Positions 48,401 to 55,300 of a stretch of DNA of 64,000 nucleotides are shown one piece after another; position 1 is the first letter of the stretch; each line of letters opens with the position of its first letter. A program made the position numbers and the translations under genes. The notes beneath the pieces are model-generated. The model saw nothing but the letters and a program-made list of their open reading frames with translations, made no database searches and was not told where the DNA came from. Source of the stretch: JANPJV01 sp031425695. Lineage in GTDB: Bacteria; Pseudomonadota; Gammaproteobacteria; Xanthomonadales; SZUA-5. The stretch spans positions 1-64,000 of the forward strand of contig JANPJV010000278.1 in the NCBI GenBank assembly GCA_031425695.1, written 5' to 3'.

Positions 48401-51400
48401 GCGGATCGCAACGCCTGCCGGACAGCTGCTGCCGCTGCAAACGGCTCCATTGCCAGGCCTGGCGCCCGGCGCCGAGACGGTCGTCGCCTGGCAATCGCCC
48501 GCGCTGGCCGATGCGGGGATTTATGAAGTCGCGATCGAGGCGAATGGCAGTCGCGCATTCGTCGAATCCAGCCATGCCAACAACCGTGCAGCTCGCGCCC
48601 TGACGGTTAATGCAGACGGCCAGCCAGAACTGGCGCTTAGCCTGGATCGCGCCTTGGTGGGACCCGCAGAGACTGCGCGTGGCCGGGTCGACGTGGTGGG
48701 CAGCGGCGCCATGTTCAGCGGTCGACTGCTGCTGCGGCTGCTCGATGCGCAGAATCATCTGGTCGTGCTGCTGCACGATCAAGCGGTCACCCTGCAATCG
48801 CCCACTGCTACGTCAAGCGTTCCCTTCGAGTGGACCCCCGGTGCGGTGGCGGCAGGCAGCTATCAGGTCGTCGCCGAATTGCGCAACACCGCCGGCGTCC
48901 TCCTACGCACGCGCACGGCGCCGATCGCGGTACGCGCCGAGTCCTTGCTGATGCTGTCCCTCGATCCGAGCCAGCAGGCAATTACCGTTGGCACACCGAT
49001 CGCCGTGCAAGCCGCGATCCGTTACGTACAGGGCAACGTGTCGATCGAGAATGCGGAGCTGCGATCGCGTCTGGTCAACCAGGGTGGGCTTACGCTTGCC
49101 GAGAATTCGCGTGTCCTCGCACCGATGACGTCGGGCCATGTGGCCACGCTGCCGGTGAGCTTTACGTCCGGGACATTGTCCGCAGGTTCCTACACGGTCG
49201 TTTCCGAAATTTGGTCCGGTGCGCTTCGTGCCGAGTCTGCCGCCGCGGTGCAACTGTTGCAGACTCTGGGTACTACGGCGGTCAGCGGCGCCTGGCAAGT
49301 GCCTGCGGGAGCGCTCCCAGCCGGTAGCGTCGCCAGCCTGCAGTTCGAGGTACGCAACAGCGGCTCGCAGCCACTCGTCGACCTGCCTGTGCGTGCCCGC
49401 GTGCGGCGCCAGGCAAGCGCCACCGAGCTTGCGGCCAGCCAATTGACCCTGACCCTAGCTCCCGGCGAATCGCGCCAGGGCAGTGTTGATGTGCCGGCCG
49501 CAGCGATGAACATCGGCGGCCTGCTGCTGACGCTCGACGTCCCTAGCGGAGCGTTGGCGCGCACGTTGGATGTGCGCGCGGTCCTGGTCGCCGATGTCGA
49601 GCCACCCACATTGGTGCCGGTTCGTCCGTTGCCGGGTGCCGTGGTTCCTGGGCGCTTCGACGTGCAGGTGCGGGTGCTGGATGCCCACAGCAGTGTCGCC
49701 CAGGCCGAACTGCGCCTCGGCAGTGGTCCCTTCCAGACGATGAGCCCAGGCGCGAGCTTCGGTGGCGAGTTCCGTTTCAGCGTCGACGCGCCCGAGGGAC
49801 CGCTGGCGCTGGTCGCGCGAGCGCAGGATGCGTTTGGAAATGTCGGCATGTCGGCGCCATGGTCAGTGATTGTGGATCGCACGCCGCCGCAGATCACGAT
49901 TGCCGGCGTGGTCGATGGTGGCCTGTACGCGACACCGGTGACGCCGACGATCACGATCACGGACAGCCACCCAGGCACCAGCGTCGTGCTGCTCAACGGG
50001 CAAGCCTTCGTTTCCGGCACGCAGGTCGCGATCGAGGCCAATCATCAGCTGTTCGTCAGCGCCACCGATCTCGCCGGAAATCGTAGCCAGCGCACCGTGG
50101 CATTCGTCGTCGATACCACTCCGCCTTCGCTCGCATTCACCTTCCCAGCCGCCGGGGCCGTGATCACGAGCACGACCACCCCGGTAGTACTCGCGACCGA
50201 GCCAGGGACAGTCGTCAGCCTCATCCTTGGCACCACCAATGCCCAGGCCACCGCCAACGGCGCCGGTGTTGCGAGCTTTGCGTCGGTCGCTTTGGCCGAA
50301 GGCACCAACGTACTGCAGGCGATGGCCGTCGATCGGGCTGGCAACGCCGCGGCGCCGGTCACGCGCACCGTCTATCGCAGCGTGGCGACGGTGGGCCTGT
50401 TCTCCGGCGAGATAACGCCGGCTAGCAACAGCAGCGAACCAGGACCCGACTTGAGCGGCTTCGCGGCAATCGCCTACCAGGGATCGACGACTCTCGACGC
50501 CGTGTCGGCGCGCCTTTCCCTAGTGCAGCAGACCAGCGGCCAAACGTCGGCGCAGACGCAATGGACACGCGAGTACGCACCGGGAGCCAACGTTTCCCAG
50601 CCCTACCATTTCCCTAGCAGCGCGCTGCCGCTTGGTGCCTATCTGCTGTTGCTCGAAGCGCGATTGACGGACGCTGGCGGCGCGCTGGTCTGGGTCGTGC
50701 TGGACCAGCAGGCAATCTCTCTCGACGACCTGTCGCCGCCGCAGATCGAGCTCTTGCAACCTCAAGCCGCACAGCTGGTCCGGGCGAACTTTGCCGTGAA
50801 TGCGCGGGTGACCGATGCGTTCAGCGTTGTCGACACGGTCGAGCTACTGGTGGACCAGCAGCCCCCGCTCGCGATGGCTTCGGCGGGGTTGGCGGTCTAC
50901 GCGGCGCAGCTCTCCGGTCTCGCCGATGGACCGCACGGCCTGCAGGTGCGTGCCCGCGATGTGCCCGGTCACCTGCGCATCGAGCCGACGCCGGCACGCA
51001 GCATCACCGTCGACGGTTCACCTCCGGCGATCCTGATCGAAGGAATTGTGGACGGTCAGCTGAGCAACCAGCCACTGGTGGCCACGATCACCATTACCGA
51101 CGCACACCCCGGGACTTCTCAAATTTTGCTGGATGGCGTCGCCTACGTTTCCGGTACACCTGTCGGGTCGGACGGGCCGCACCTGCTGCGTGTCACTGCG
51201 ACTGACGCGGTCGGCAATGCGTCGACCCGCGAGCTGCGCTTCACGGTCGACCGCACCCCGCCCGTGCTCGTGATCCAGCAGCCCGCCGCGAATGCCGCTA
51301 CCCCGCTCAGCCATCTGCCGTTGGTGGCGAGCACCGAAGCTGGCATCGAAGTGGAGCTGCTCGATCAAGCGGCGCCAACCGTGGTGATCAGCGATCCGCA

Positions 51401-52322
51401 AGGCCTCGCACGCTTCCCGGCCGTGTGGTTGACCCCAGGCGAAAACTTGCTGCGCGTGCGTGCCCGCGATCTGGCCGGCAACCTGAGCACCGTGCAGACA
51501 GTGCGAGTCGTTCGGCTGGTCTCGACGACCGCCCCGGTCGAGGCCGTCCTGCAGCATCCGGGCGCCGTCGCGCATGGGGAGTTGCTGGCGGGCACGCTGG
51601 CTGTGACGTCGACCATCGGCAACTCCACGCACACGGATCAGTTGCGCCTGGACGTCCTGGCTCCCGCGCAGTTGCTGCTGGCGCGCCTGGAATGGAATCA
51701 AATGCTGCTGCAGGGGCAACTGCTCGAGCTTCCGTTCTCGCATGCCACCTCGGCGTGGCCCGCGGCGCGCTTGCAGTTGCAGGTGCATTGGCGCCGCCTG
51801 ACCCAGCCGGATGCGGCTTGGTCGCTGATCGCATCCTCCACGGTGGATCTGCGCGATGAGGAACTACCGGATTTGACTTTGGTGGCCCCCAGTCCGGGCG
51901 CCAGCGTCGGCCATCCGATTCCGGTGCGTCTGAGCGCCAGCGATGCGCTGACCGGCGTCGCCTCCGTCGCTGCTCGCGTCGACGACGGCGTCTGGGTGGA
52001 ACTGGCTCGGGAAATGCGAGCCAACGTTTGGCTTGGCGATTTGCCGGCGGTAGCTCTTGGGCCGCGCTTGCTGTTCTTTCGCGCGGTCGATGGCGCCGGC
52101 AACGTGCGATTGCTCGGCCCGGTGCCGGTCTGCCGCGACACACAAGTGCTGTGGCCGGGCTTCGACGATGGTTTCGAGACCGTCCCTGCCGGCAACAGCG
52201 TGAGCGGCTTCGAGAAACAGTCATGCACCGCAACGGTGAAGACCATGCAGCGTCTCCAGGAATGGTGGCAGCGTCGCGAGCGCGACGTGCCGCAGTCCTC
52301 TCAGCCGGAGGACCCGCGATGA
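36453..52322 (+). CDS. Giant secreted multidomain protein (alpha/alpha toroid, CARDB, FlgD-like Ig, FN3, propellers)
   Basis: 5,289 residues from a GTG, without its own signal peptide. Order with rough residues: an alpha/alpha-toroid resembling prenyltransferase or complement-TED repeats (1-190); about five CARDB domains ending in EEDNN-type strands (195-765); a FlgD-like Ig with FSPNGDG (about 779); a propeller-like region (870-1280); more Ig domains including ISPNGDG (about 1427) and ISPNADG (about 2224); FN3 domains (about 2607, 2794, 2990, 3168, 3386, 3473); a second propeller (3570-3930); CARDB (about 3938); then Ig domains to the end, with DDGFE near the C-terminus. The missing signal peptide is explained by the frame break at about 36368. 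It looks like a cell-surface adhesin or scaffold. The stop codon overlaps the next ATG. Confidence 0.85.
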   Translation: MPGLTPARRDVLLEELLELQAEDGGFGLSAEHRSASLDTALALQALTEVRRVAPGAELDAAIAGATAWLLAKRKVPHNCWSADLGPCELLASVHAVGALASAGNSLYADSLNRWQHVSGGFGAGTSATPFETAIVLNALSAAGFGADPLVGAGRTYLTAEQRTDGAWAGSVAATAEAMLFFQRNSRPDLRVEGALRVLPAQPVQGQLLGVRFDVRNAGSQPAPASALVVDVQPQGGGPWLVLSELDQAPAIAPSAQATLQLGWDTAALAPGDYRIRVRLDVDAQLEEIDEANNSAELILALGTPPAAPDLAVVSGTLALFPNVVTSVPQPLQVRFSVENLGLTPIATAVIRIHGWRFGELVPLRSVSRVVGAQARVSVEETVQLTDPDVTRIVIVIDPDSAIAEAREDNNRAEIEIPRSATVDLAVTATDLILPSDIRVGSPAEIQLSLRNLGTSDSPTARMRVDVRRSDASLFVVAELDLQIPAGGVAQRRLPWTPDLSGASTLRVTLDALDQVVELSEANNYAEAPFQVQASTLPNLTVVAGGWQVTPQPALEGASAQVALNVINNSAHPASAFSVEIASAAPGSSSYVVLGTVRLANGLAAGASQNVVVTIPVLTGSNPRQLQAQVDVAGEVLEGNEEDNLGLHLLQVLSLPNVQLAAIDSTLTPTQSAPGSVVRVSGIVRNTGQQPVPSVLVELHQLALDGQATSLAPAQQVQNLVPGEARPIEFEFTRPTGSARIELAADRAGTLAEGREDDNRVVLDLDGVDPDFYVTEPYFSPNGDGRFDQTEIVARLSPPAAARVRVLTSWGEEVLRYGDGSVTAQLGSIWNGRRADGRAALDDRYEVRLENASGSLLKRLYLVLDTNRRPLVLAARDGKAHVQPLDCRFSPNFGSHDSDIDSIHGLDFAIGSADNGIPEETGIYRFDFDGRGRLLLARTAVPGASGIQPVAMLNEQSLAAVAYAAGELQLLIIDADSGAIRMQPRTIGHGASQYRGRLGNGNLVFESNLGVVSVGLDGQSTLWPATLSGLEATWHFGTDHVLLYSENAQTRLKLVSATGAHDVVTLSHTGYEIWRAGRVSFSRTERAFYWSTGAQTVWGPTQLQKILRIDESTGIVTVVTSSDAAQANLAVGVSPSGRYLITTFGSDARAEIRDLTSGTVVAVDLAGVVPTNVPLRHPDRPMGRGVFEFHWSPDESHVAARFEAYQDNDPQSAEKFSGSNIFVQASRGFVVEVSGGRVRDLEDFQPRGWVAGELQLLGEQDGIALERGSERWSLLPPDANLEIIEHSPYRSSGISAVFSNSGPNGQACANYARVRALQSKANGFAKLEVEYVEALRTLVIRGSADDQDLARYILEYQSVGSSDWAAILSGTGTVDDQVFGAWSPPAPGRFSLRLRVLDRAGNSTQTTHDFVWFDAESLGSVRADLRHISPNGDGVQDRLALSYELRAAVELDVRVESSDGTVLHSEHLVHAQPGTFLWHWNGRHQNGSRLPDAEYRVNFASRAFPIAVDNTLPTVEVTENPPGSTTCLPGAQVTLSEYGGTVRVRAVDQSFDHLRLESRPRNGSAQWTEQSRYRSEGIVPAYGINLRPDALRDEEFRVVGVDRAGNSRAVPFEVLGLSVASARLEGGATAGPPWHHVDNLEPPVTIFYENGHPPTSLILGLSARSLDGWQVEFRGTSGWQVLPHDVIAASEVPSREETCFLGNESWIGVNLPSLPSTAEFRMRRVNGSVEQRSNKFRVFEEARTFCPPPAPGDPPYPPGHPCHSDDDSDSPLGTPQRGRCEAVGVGEATLSFVVPPPLAPQITAVRWFDSRDGSTLQLPLIPRSAGQLAAINVSTLPIGEHVVRVEYSNGTIRTTIVGRSPAEPPPPVLDRPLPNGRLCVGDPQAVSGLISHPFVDLVFGTIGDFSNRTEAPPFQPLARPDGLPGLSNAAPTDWQIQVRDSTELSEGPGMLRVRSQFCDRHSSWVERPVVIDQSVLLEAPKLGPNLNSLQFPTTMVYGIARSSYRFSPTLGQKAWIATRSYEDVRAHATLHAVASRPLFHPPWGFAEIWAPVGPSLRDLGNRGPLTGPLSWEWDGRGAQGQVLDGEYVVVIESRDTCGHVRRDVVPVAVDDTPPLVQWLVPSPASVATLFQPLRARADDQLTVQIRFSYSALVGSGQWLPISSEPVSERGAHEYTETWHSNVAPGSYRLRFTARDEVGLESHADVEVQVPQRSPLTLAAVLNNRLISPNADGVLDSTALSLTLSRTATVTLQIKDASGTVRRTLADAVVMNGSPTVSWNGKDDAGNQVVDGDYKIAMRVVDPAQPAHVEVADFPIAVDNTSPILRMLAPAGEFSNGRGALTLEVAEAHPLGVLASTSPPMPGLLSQHAGGNMLELVQLDDIAEGRYTLSVQAQDRAGNGSELTHVFTLDRSAPDVSVQSPTPGAVLTRTAGSIPVQGLVEDANLLSRTLELRSAEATLAVLGTNTGVSSGPWSTQWNGIAADGPYVLRMLATDKAGNQGHTDVAVVLDNTPPLARIDAPTQGASVGASFAIDGAATDLNFDRFELDLAPVAASPSFQRIAEGDAAVDGLLATVLAPLVDGRYLLRLKVHDRAGNVSEIFREIAVDTLPPPAPTQLRAERQGTRDARLVWSAPVPVVDVARYRLLRDGQVIAEPISLEHLDTQLSEGVHRWQVRALDLASNESASSNEISLAIDTTPPEVSIYSPVAGSRRSGAIAITGRAFSRDDFARWELRMVRVGQPGAPQVLASGTSAVLNGELVRWPSQGNDGLVSLQLEARDIHGNTATRQVEFEVDNLPPAAPVGLTASESGSNDVDLDWAPNSESDLHGYLVYRGARLLQGDPASNPLLLAVPDPAWLDEGVGDGAFQWRVQAIDTTGNLSAFSDPASLSRTGRPPRVNLVRPLAGERFDTRINVRGRSADLDLAEVQFEFRADGAAGWSEFGPLFAMPPFDSMFVPAEGAYGFFELRARSLDQEGLSDPAPPLVRIEHRDLQAPPPPSALSAAVDGARVTLTWDAVSAVDLANYELQRSAGGDFASVATVAAGQTTHVDLDVADADHRYRIRAIDAAGNRSQPSPTATARVYSLELGQPYTPTLDAGTDWSVRSPVAGQLEISLQSSAGTSVRPELPISANGTVQFPTTLTPGLTTLAVRVRDAAGNRSRPGETRVMRSESPPTPTGLTATVNGHQVSLGWQMAAHPYPVAFRIFRDGAPLVADPLQSPQSLVHVRDQGDPVDLPAAIDGLQHTSATLALGASGITLQAQLPTAAIVAALELDLGVPQFPVAAVVEAEWQSSWVRLPANLVIDPESGKHIVALSQPYRAARFRVQLSGAAQSIFLAELKLRVRLTQPGSTLLQTVVDGRYRYRVSAVNEHGFESAQSAPADVDVGDTVAPPAVVLSGQVVGSDAQLQWTESLAPDLAAYRVLRGAIEIATITDLTQRAHTDTGLLNGAYGYRVLAVDQVGNTAASNQVILSVDVGGLPAPTALTVTALPGGGALRLNWQVGAGSDPAGFRVFRALTQSGPFEVIADAIDTTLDDTGLTNGTRYYYRVRGYDLIGNESPDSNTASGTPIFADAPVFTPVFHYPTRYGRSVVVPRPASAIAGRGQPGSTVHLGTGLNPPVDAVVATEPTVRSYPTNSALLVAPDGRYAYADGWLRQFDSSEPLVRLGTDCAPAQWLDAHRLLRCDQAQSRLEVYQLATDARQTLLDKPALLFRLSDDGRRLLVAADVFGAGVELAWREQQPVGAWNRIASADIDPTTVRIHADGRFVIWRRYDGSVQTFDFQTGQLRLVPVLARDVPAIAKRSTLALLAGAPGTPGVYRVDLNSGAVELMDFGLGDVDSLDFNFDDSRVGVLSFGTFGLYRWPDLVEISTLAIGSGFDLSALPTEEWAINANELVIVQPAGVYRLAQLPLAYGDNIVAAIASAPGQLDSGPASPITISVPGDGLPDLAVRAQDISALPNVGSPGASVRLGARIRNPGAAASPASTVTLRIATPAGQLLPLQTAPLPGLAPGAETVVAWQSPALADAGIYEVAIEANGSRAFVESSHANNRAARALTVNADGQPELALSLDRALVGPAETARGRVDVVGSGAMFSGRLLLRLLDAQNHLVVLLHDQAVTLQSPTATSSVPFEWTPGAVAAGSYQVVAELRNTAGVLLRTRTAPIAVRAESLLMLSLDPSQQAITVGTPIAVQAAIRYVQGNVSIENAELRSRLVNQGGLTLAENSRVLAPMTSGHVATLPVSFTSGTLSAGSYTVVSEIWSGALRAESAAAVQLLQTLGTTAVSGAWQVPAGALPAGSVASLQFEVRNSGSQPLVDLPVRARVRRQASATELAASQLTLTLAPGESRQGSVDVPAAAMNIGGLLLTLDVPSGALARTLDVRAVLVADVEPPTLVPVRPLPGAVVPGRFDVQVRVLDAHSSVAQAELRLGSGPFQTMSPGASFGGEFRFSVDAPEGPLALVARAQDAFGNVGMSAPWSVIVDRTPPQITIAGVVDGGLYATPVTPTITITDSHPGTSVVLLNGQAFVSGTQVAIEANHQLFVSATDLAGNRSQRTVAFVVDTTPPSLAFTFPAAGAVITSTTTPVVLATEPGTVVSLILGTTNAQATANGAGVASFASVALAEGTNVLQAMAVDRAGNAAAPVTRTVYRSVATVGLFSGEITPASNSSEPGPDLSGFAAIAYQGSTTLDAVSARLSLVQQTSGQTSAQTQWTREYAPGANVSQPYHFPSSALPLGAYLLLLEARLTDAGGALVWVVLDQQAISLDDLSPPQIELLQPQAAQLVRANFAVNARVTDAFSVVDTVELLVDQQPPLAMASAGLAVYAAQLSGLADGPHGLQVRARDVPGHLRIEPTPARSITVDGSPPAILIEGIVDGQLSNQPLVATITITDAHPGTSQILLDGVAYVSGTPVGSDGPHLLRVTATDAVGNASTRELRFTVDRTPPVLVIQQPAANAATPLSHLPLVASTEAGIEVELLDQAAPTVVISDPQGLARFPAVWLTPGENLLRVRARDLAGNLSTVQTVRVVRLVSTTAPVEAVLQHPGAVAHGELLAGTLAVTSTIGNSTHTDQLRLDVLAPAQLLLARLEWNQMLLQGQLLELPFSHATSAWPAARLQLQVHWRRLTQPDAAWSLIASSTVDLRDEELPDLTLVAPSPGASVGHPIPVRLSASDALTGVASVAARVDDGVWVELAREMRANVWLGDLPAVALGPRLLFFRAVDGAGNVRLLGPVPVCRDTQVLWPGFDDGFETVPAGNSVSGFEKQSCTATVKTMQRLQEWWQRRERDVPQSSQPEDPR
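52307..52311 (+). promoter_or_regulatory. Ribosome binding site of the RHS gene
   Basis: GGAGG lies seven bases before the ATG at 52319 and fixes that start instead of the longer open frame beginning at 52028. Confidence 0.85.
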
Positions 52323-55300
52323 TCCAGGGTCGCCTCGCGGGTGTGATGCTCGCGGTGTTGCTGGGAACGGGTGTATCGGCATTGGCGCTGCAGGCGTTGA
52401 CGCCGGTAGCGCCGTTTGTTCCAGCGTTGACGACATCGTCGCCGTCCAAAGATCCTGCCGGTGCTGCAGATGCTGAACGCTGGCTTGCGCAATTGCAGCA
52501 GGGTGCGGATGCGCGTCACCAAGCGCGACCAGATCGGCTGGGGCAGCACGCGCTCATGGCTTTTGCCGCGCCCAACAAAGCCGTGCCACAACCCGCTTCC
52601 CTGCGCGCCAAGCACTTGCTTGAGGCACGCAAGTTCGGGCGGTGGGCCGAGCGCATTCAAGACGCCGGGCTGCCGGCGCTGCTGAGCGCGCGCTTGCGGG
52701 CGGCGCAGTCGCGCGTGCTCTCGGCGTTGCAGGCGCGCGCCAACGGCACCGCAGGTGCGGCGCTCGACGCGGCCACCAGCGCGATCCTCGGTAACAACGC
52801 ATTGCCGTTGCAGCGCGAACAGTTCGCGGCGCCGCCGTTGCCCTCGTTGCCACCAGTGCAGCCCAGCTATCAACAGAGCCCCGCGCCCGGGCCGGTTCCC
52901 GCTGACCTAAGCGACAACGCGGACGCACCGCTGCATCCGGAAATCGTGGCCAAGGCGGCTGAGCTCGGTCACGAGTACACCCGCATCCTCGACTTCGTGC
53001 GAGGTGCGATTCGCACTGAGTGGTATCCGGGCGCGCAGCGGGGCGCGCTCGGTTGCCTGCGGGCACGCGCTGGCAATGATGTCGACCAGGCCAGTCTGCT
53101 GATCGCGCTACTGCGGGCATCCAGTGTGCCTGCGCGCTACGTGCACGGCGTCGTGCGCGTGCCTCTCGCCGACTTCGAAGACAGCTTGAACCTGGAGGGT
53201 AGCGGCGACGTGCTGCGCGCGCTGAACCGAGCGCTGCGCGCACATCGGCCGGTGCTGCAGGGCGGTGTCGTGCAGGCGATCGAGCTCGAGCTGACATGGG
53301 TCTCGGCCTATCTCCCGTTCGTCAACTACCGCGGCAGCGCGGCGACCCAAACGGGGCGCGTCTGGTTGCCATTGGCACCAGCGATCAAGCCACATCAGGC
53401 GCGCCGCGCCTCGCGCGTGCTGGCCTTGGCCAACATCGATACCAATGCGCTCGTACAGGGCTTCCTGCAAGGCGATCCCAGCATGTCACCGCTGGCGACC
53501 CTGCGCACTCAGGTTGGAACCTATCTGACCGCAAACCCCGCCGCGGGTGACTACGAAGACCAGTTGGCGTACGTGCGCCCGAGCGCGATTGATCTGGAGC
53601 TCCTCCCTGCAAGTTTGCCGTTCGAAGTTCTAACCGTCGGTGGCGAACAGGCCAATCTGCCGCCGGCACTGGCGGCCCGCGTTCGAATCAGCGTCCTGGC
53701 TGGCGGCCAGGAAATGCTGGCTCAAGAGGTGCCGATGATCGACGCATCGGTCAATCGGCTGACGGTTTCGTTTCAGCCGGCGAGCGCTGATGACCAGAAT
53801 CTGCTGAACCGTTTGGGCGGAGGGCTCGCCGAGGTACCGCCATATCTGATCCGGTTACGTCCCCGTCTCAGCCTGGGCGGGCGCGTGCTGGCGGTAGGCA
53901 ACTCGGTTGACGCTGCCTCAGAACTGCAGCTGAAAGTGCAATTGCTCGTATCCGGCGAAACACGCTCCGTTGAGCAGACGCTTGTTGCCGGCGGTATGGC
54001 GGGGATCCTGATCGACGCCGGAGTGCCGCGACCCGCGGAAGTGCTCGGCGCTGATGTCCTCGGCGACAGCGAGCCGCCGGTCTCGCGCGTGCTCGGCAAT
54101 CTGGGCTCGCGCTACGCGCAAAGTTGTCGCGAGGACACGGCAGAGATTGCTGACTTGCTCGGTGTGCGTCTGGTCCAATCGTTGCCGACCGTGGTCCTGA
54201 GCTTGACCCAGATGGAGGTCGAGCGCATTGACGGCGTGCCGCTCCGCCTCGCATTCGACTCGGTGGCGATTGACGCGGCTGCACGCGGCCTCGACGCCGT
54301 TTCGCGCGGTAATCACCCCGACGACGAAGCGCGCTGGTTCGCGCTTTCCGCGCTGCATTGCTCCTGGCTCGAACACCGCGTTTTCCAGGACCAATGGGCA
54401 GTCCCGGCACTGTCGGCCGACCGCACGCTGGCGCGCGCGTCGATGACGGGCGTACCGGTGCTTGTGTTGCAGGGCTCTGCCGGACAGGCGCAAGTCGCCG
54501 GGCTGTCACATCCGGACCAAGTCAAGGTTGCGATCGCGGCGTGGTTGCAGCGCGGCTATCAAGTGCGCGTCCCGGCCTCAGCGCTGAATGTGGGCCCCTG
54601 GCGCGGTTCCGCCTGGCAGGTACAGGCTGCTGATGGCTCCGCGGGCTACTTCCTCAGCGGCGGTCTGGCTGGGGGTATGACGATCATTCCCGCGGCGCAG
54701 TGGTTCCTGCCGAGCCTCGCGGCATTGTTCATCGACCCATACGGGACGGCGCCGAATCTTGATCCCTTGGATGTGCTCTCGATTCGTTTGTTCGACGATT
54801 CCGACATGCAGATGGGAACCGTTGACACAGAGTTGCCCGTGCCTCTGCGCGCGCGCGTGGAGGATCCGAACGGACGGCCGGTGGTCGGCGCGACCGTGCG
54901 TTTTCAGGTGACCACTGGGGGTGGCAGCCTTCGCACCGACGGCGCATCGGCCAGCCAGATCACTGTCATCAGCAATGGGCACGGCGTGGCTGAGGCTTAT
55001 CTGCGCCTGGGGGCGCGCAATCAAACCGGACATTATATCAGCGACGACCCCGAAGACCCCGAACTACATCCCCAGTTCATGGGGGTAAATACAGTTCGCG
55101 TCAGCGCCGATTCCAGAAACAACCCGTCCGGCATTTTAGCCGGCATCGACTATCGGGCATTTGCTCGACCCGATGCCGTCCACCAGATTAATTTGGTCGG
55201 CCCGCAGCGATTCCAATTTCCGAATGGCGATGTTGTGGTCTACACAATGGCAGGCGTCGGCTATTCCACTTGGTACCTGAGTGCACTGGACCGTTTCGAC

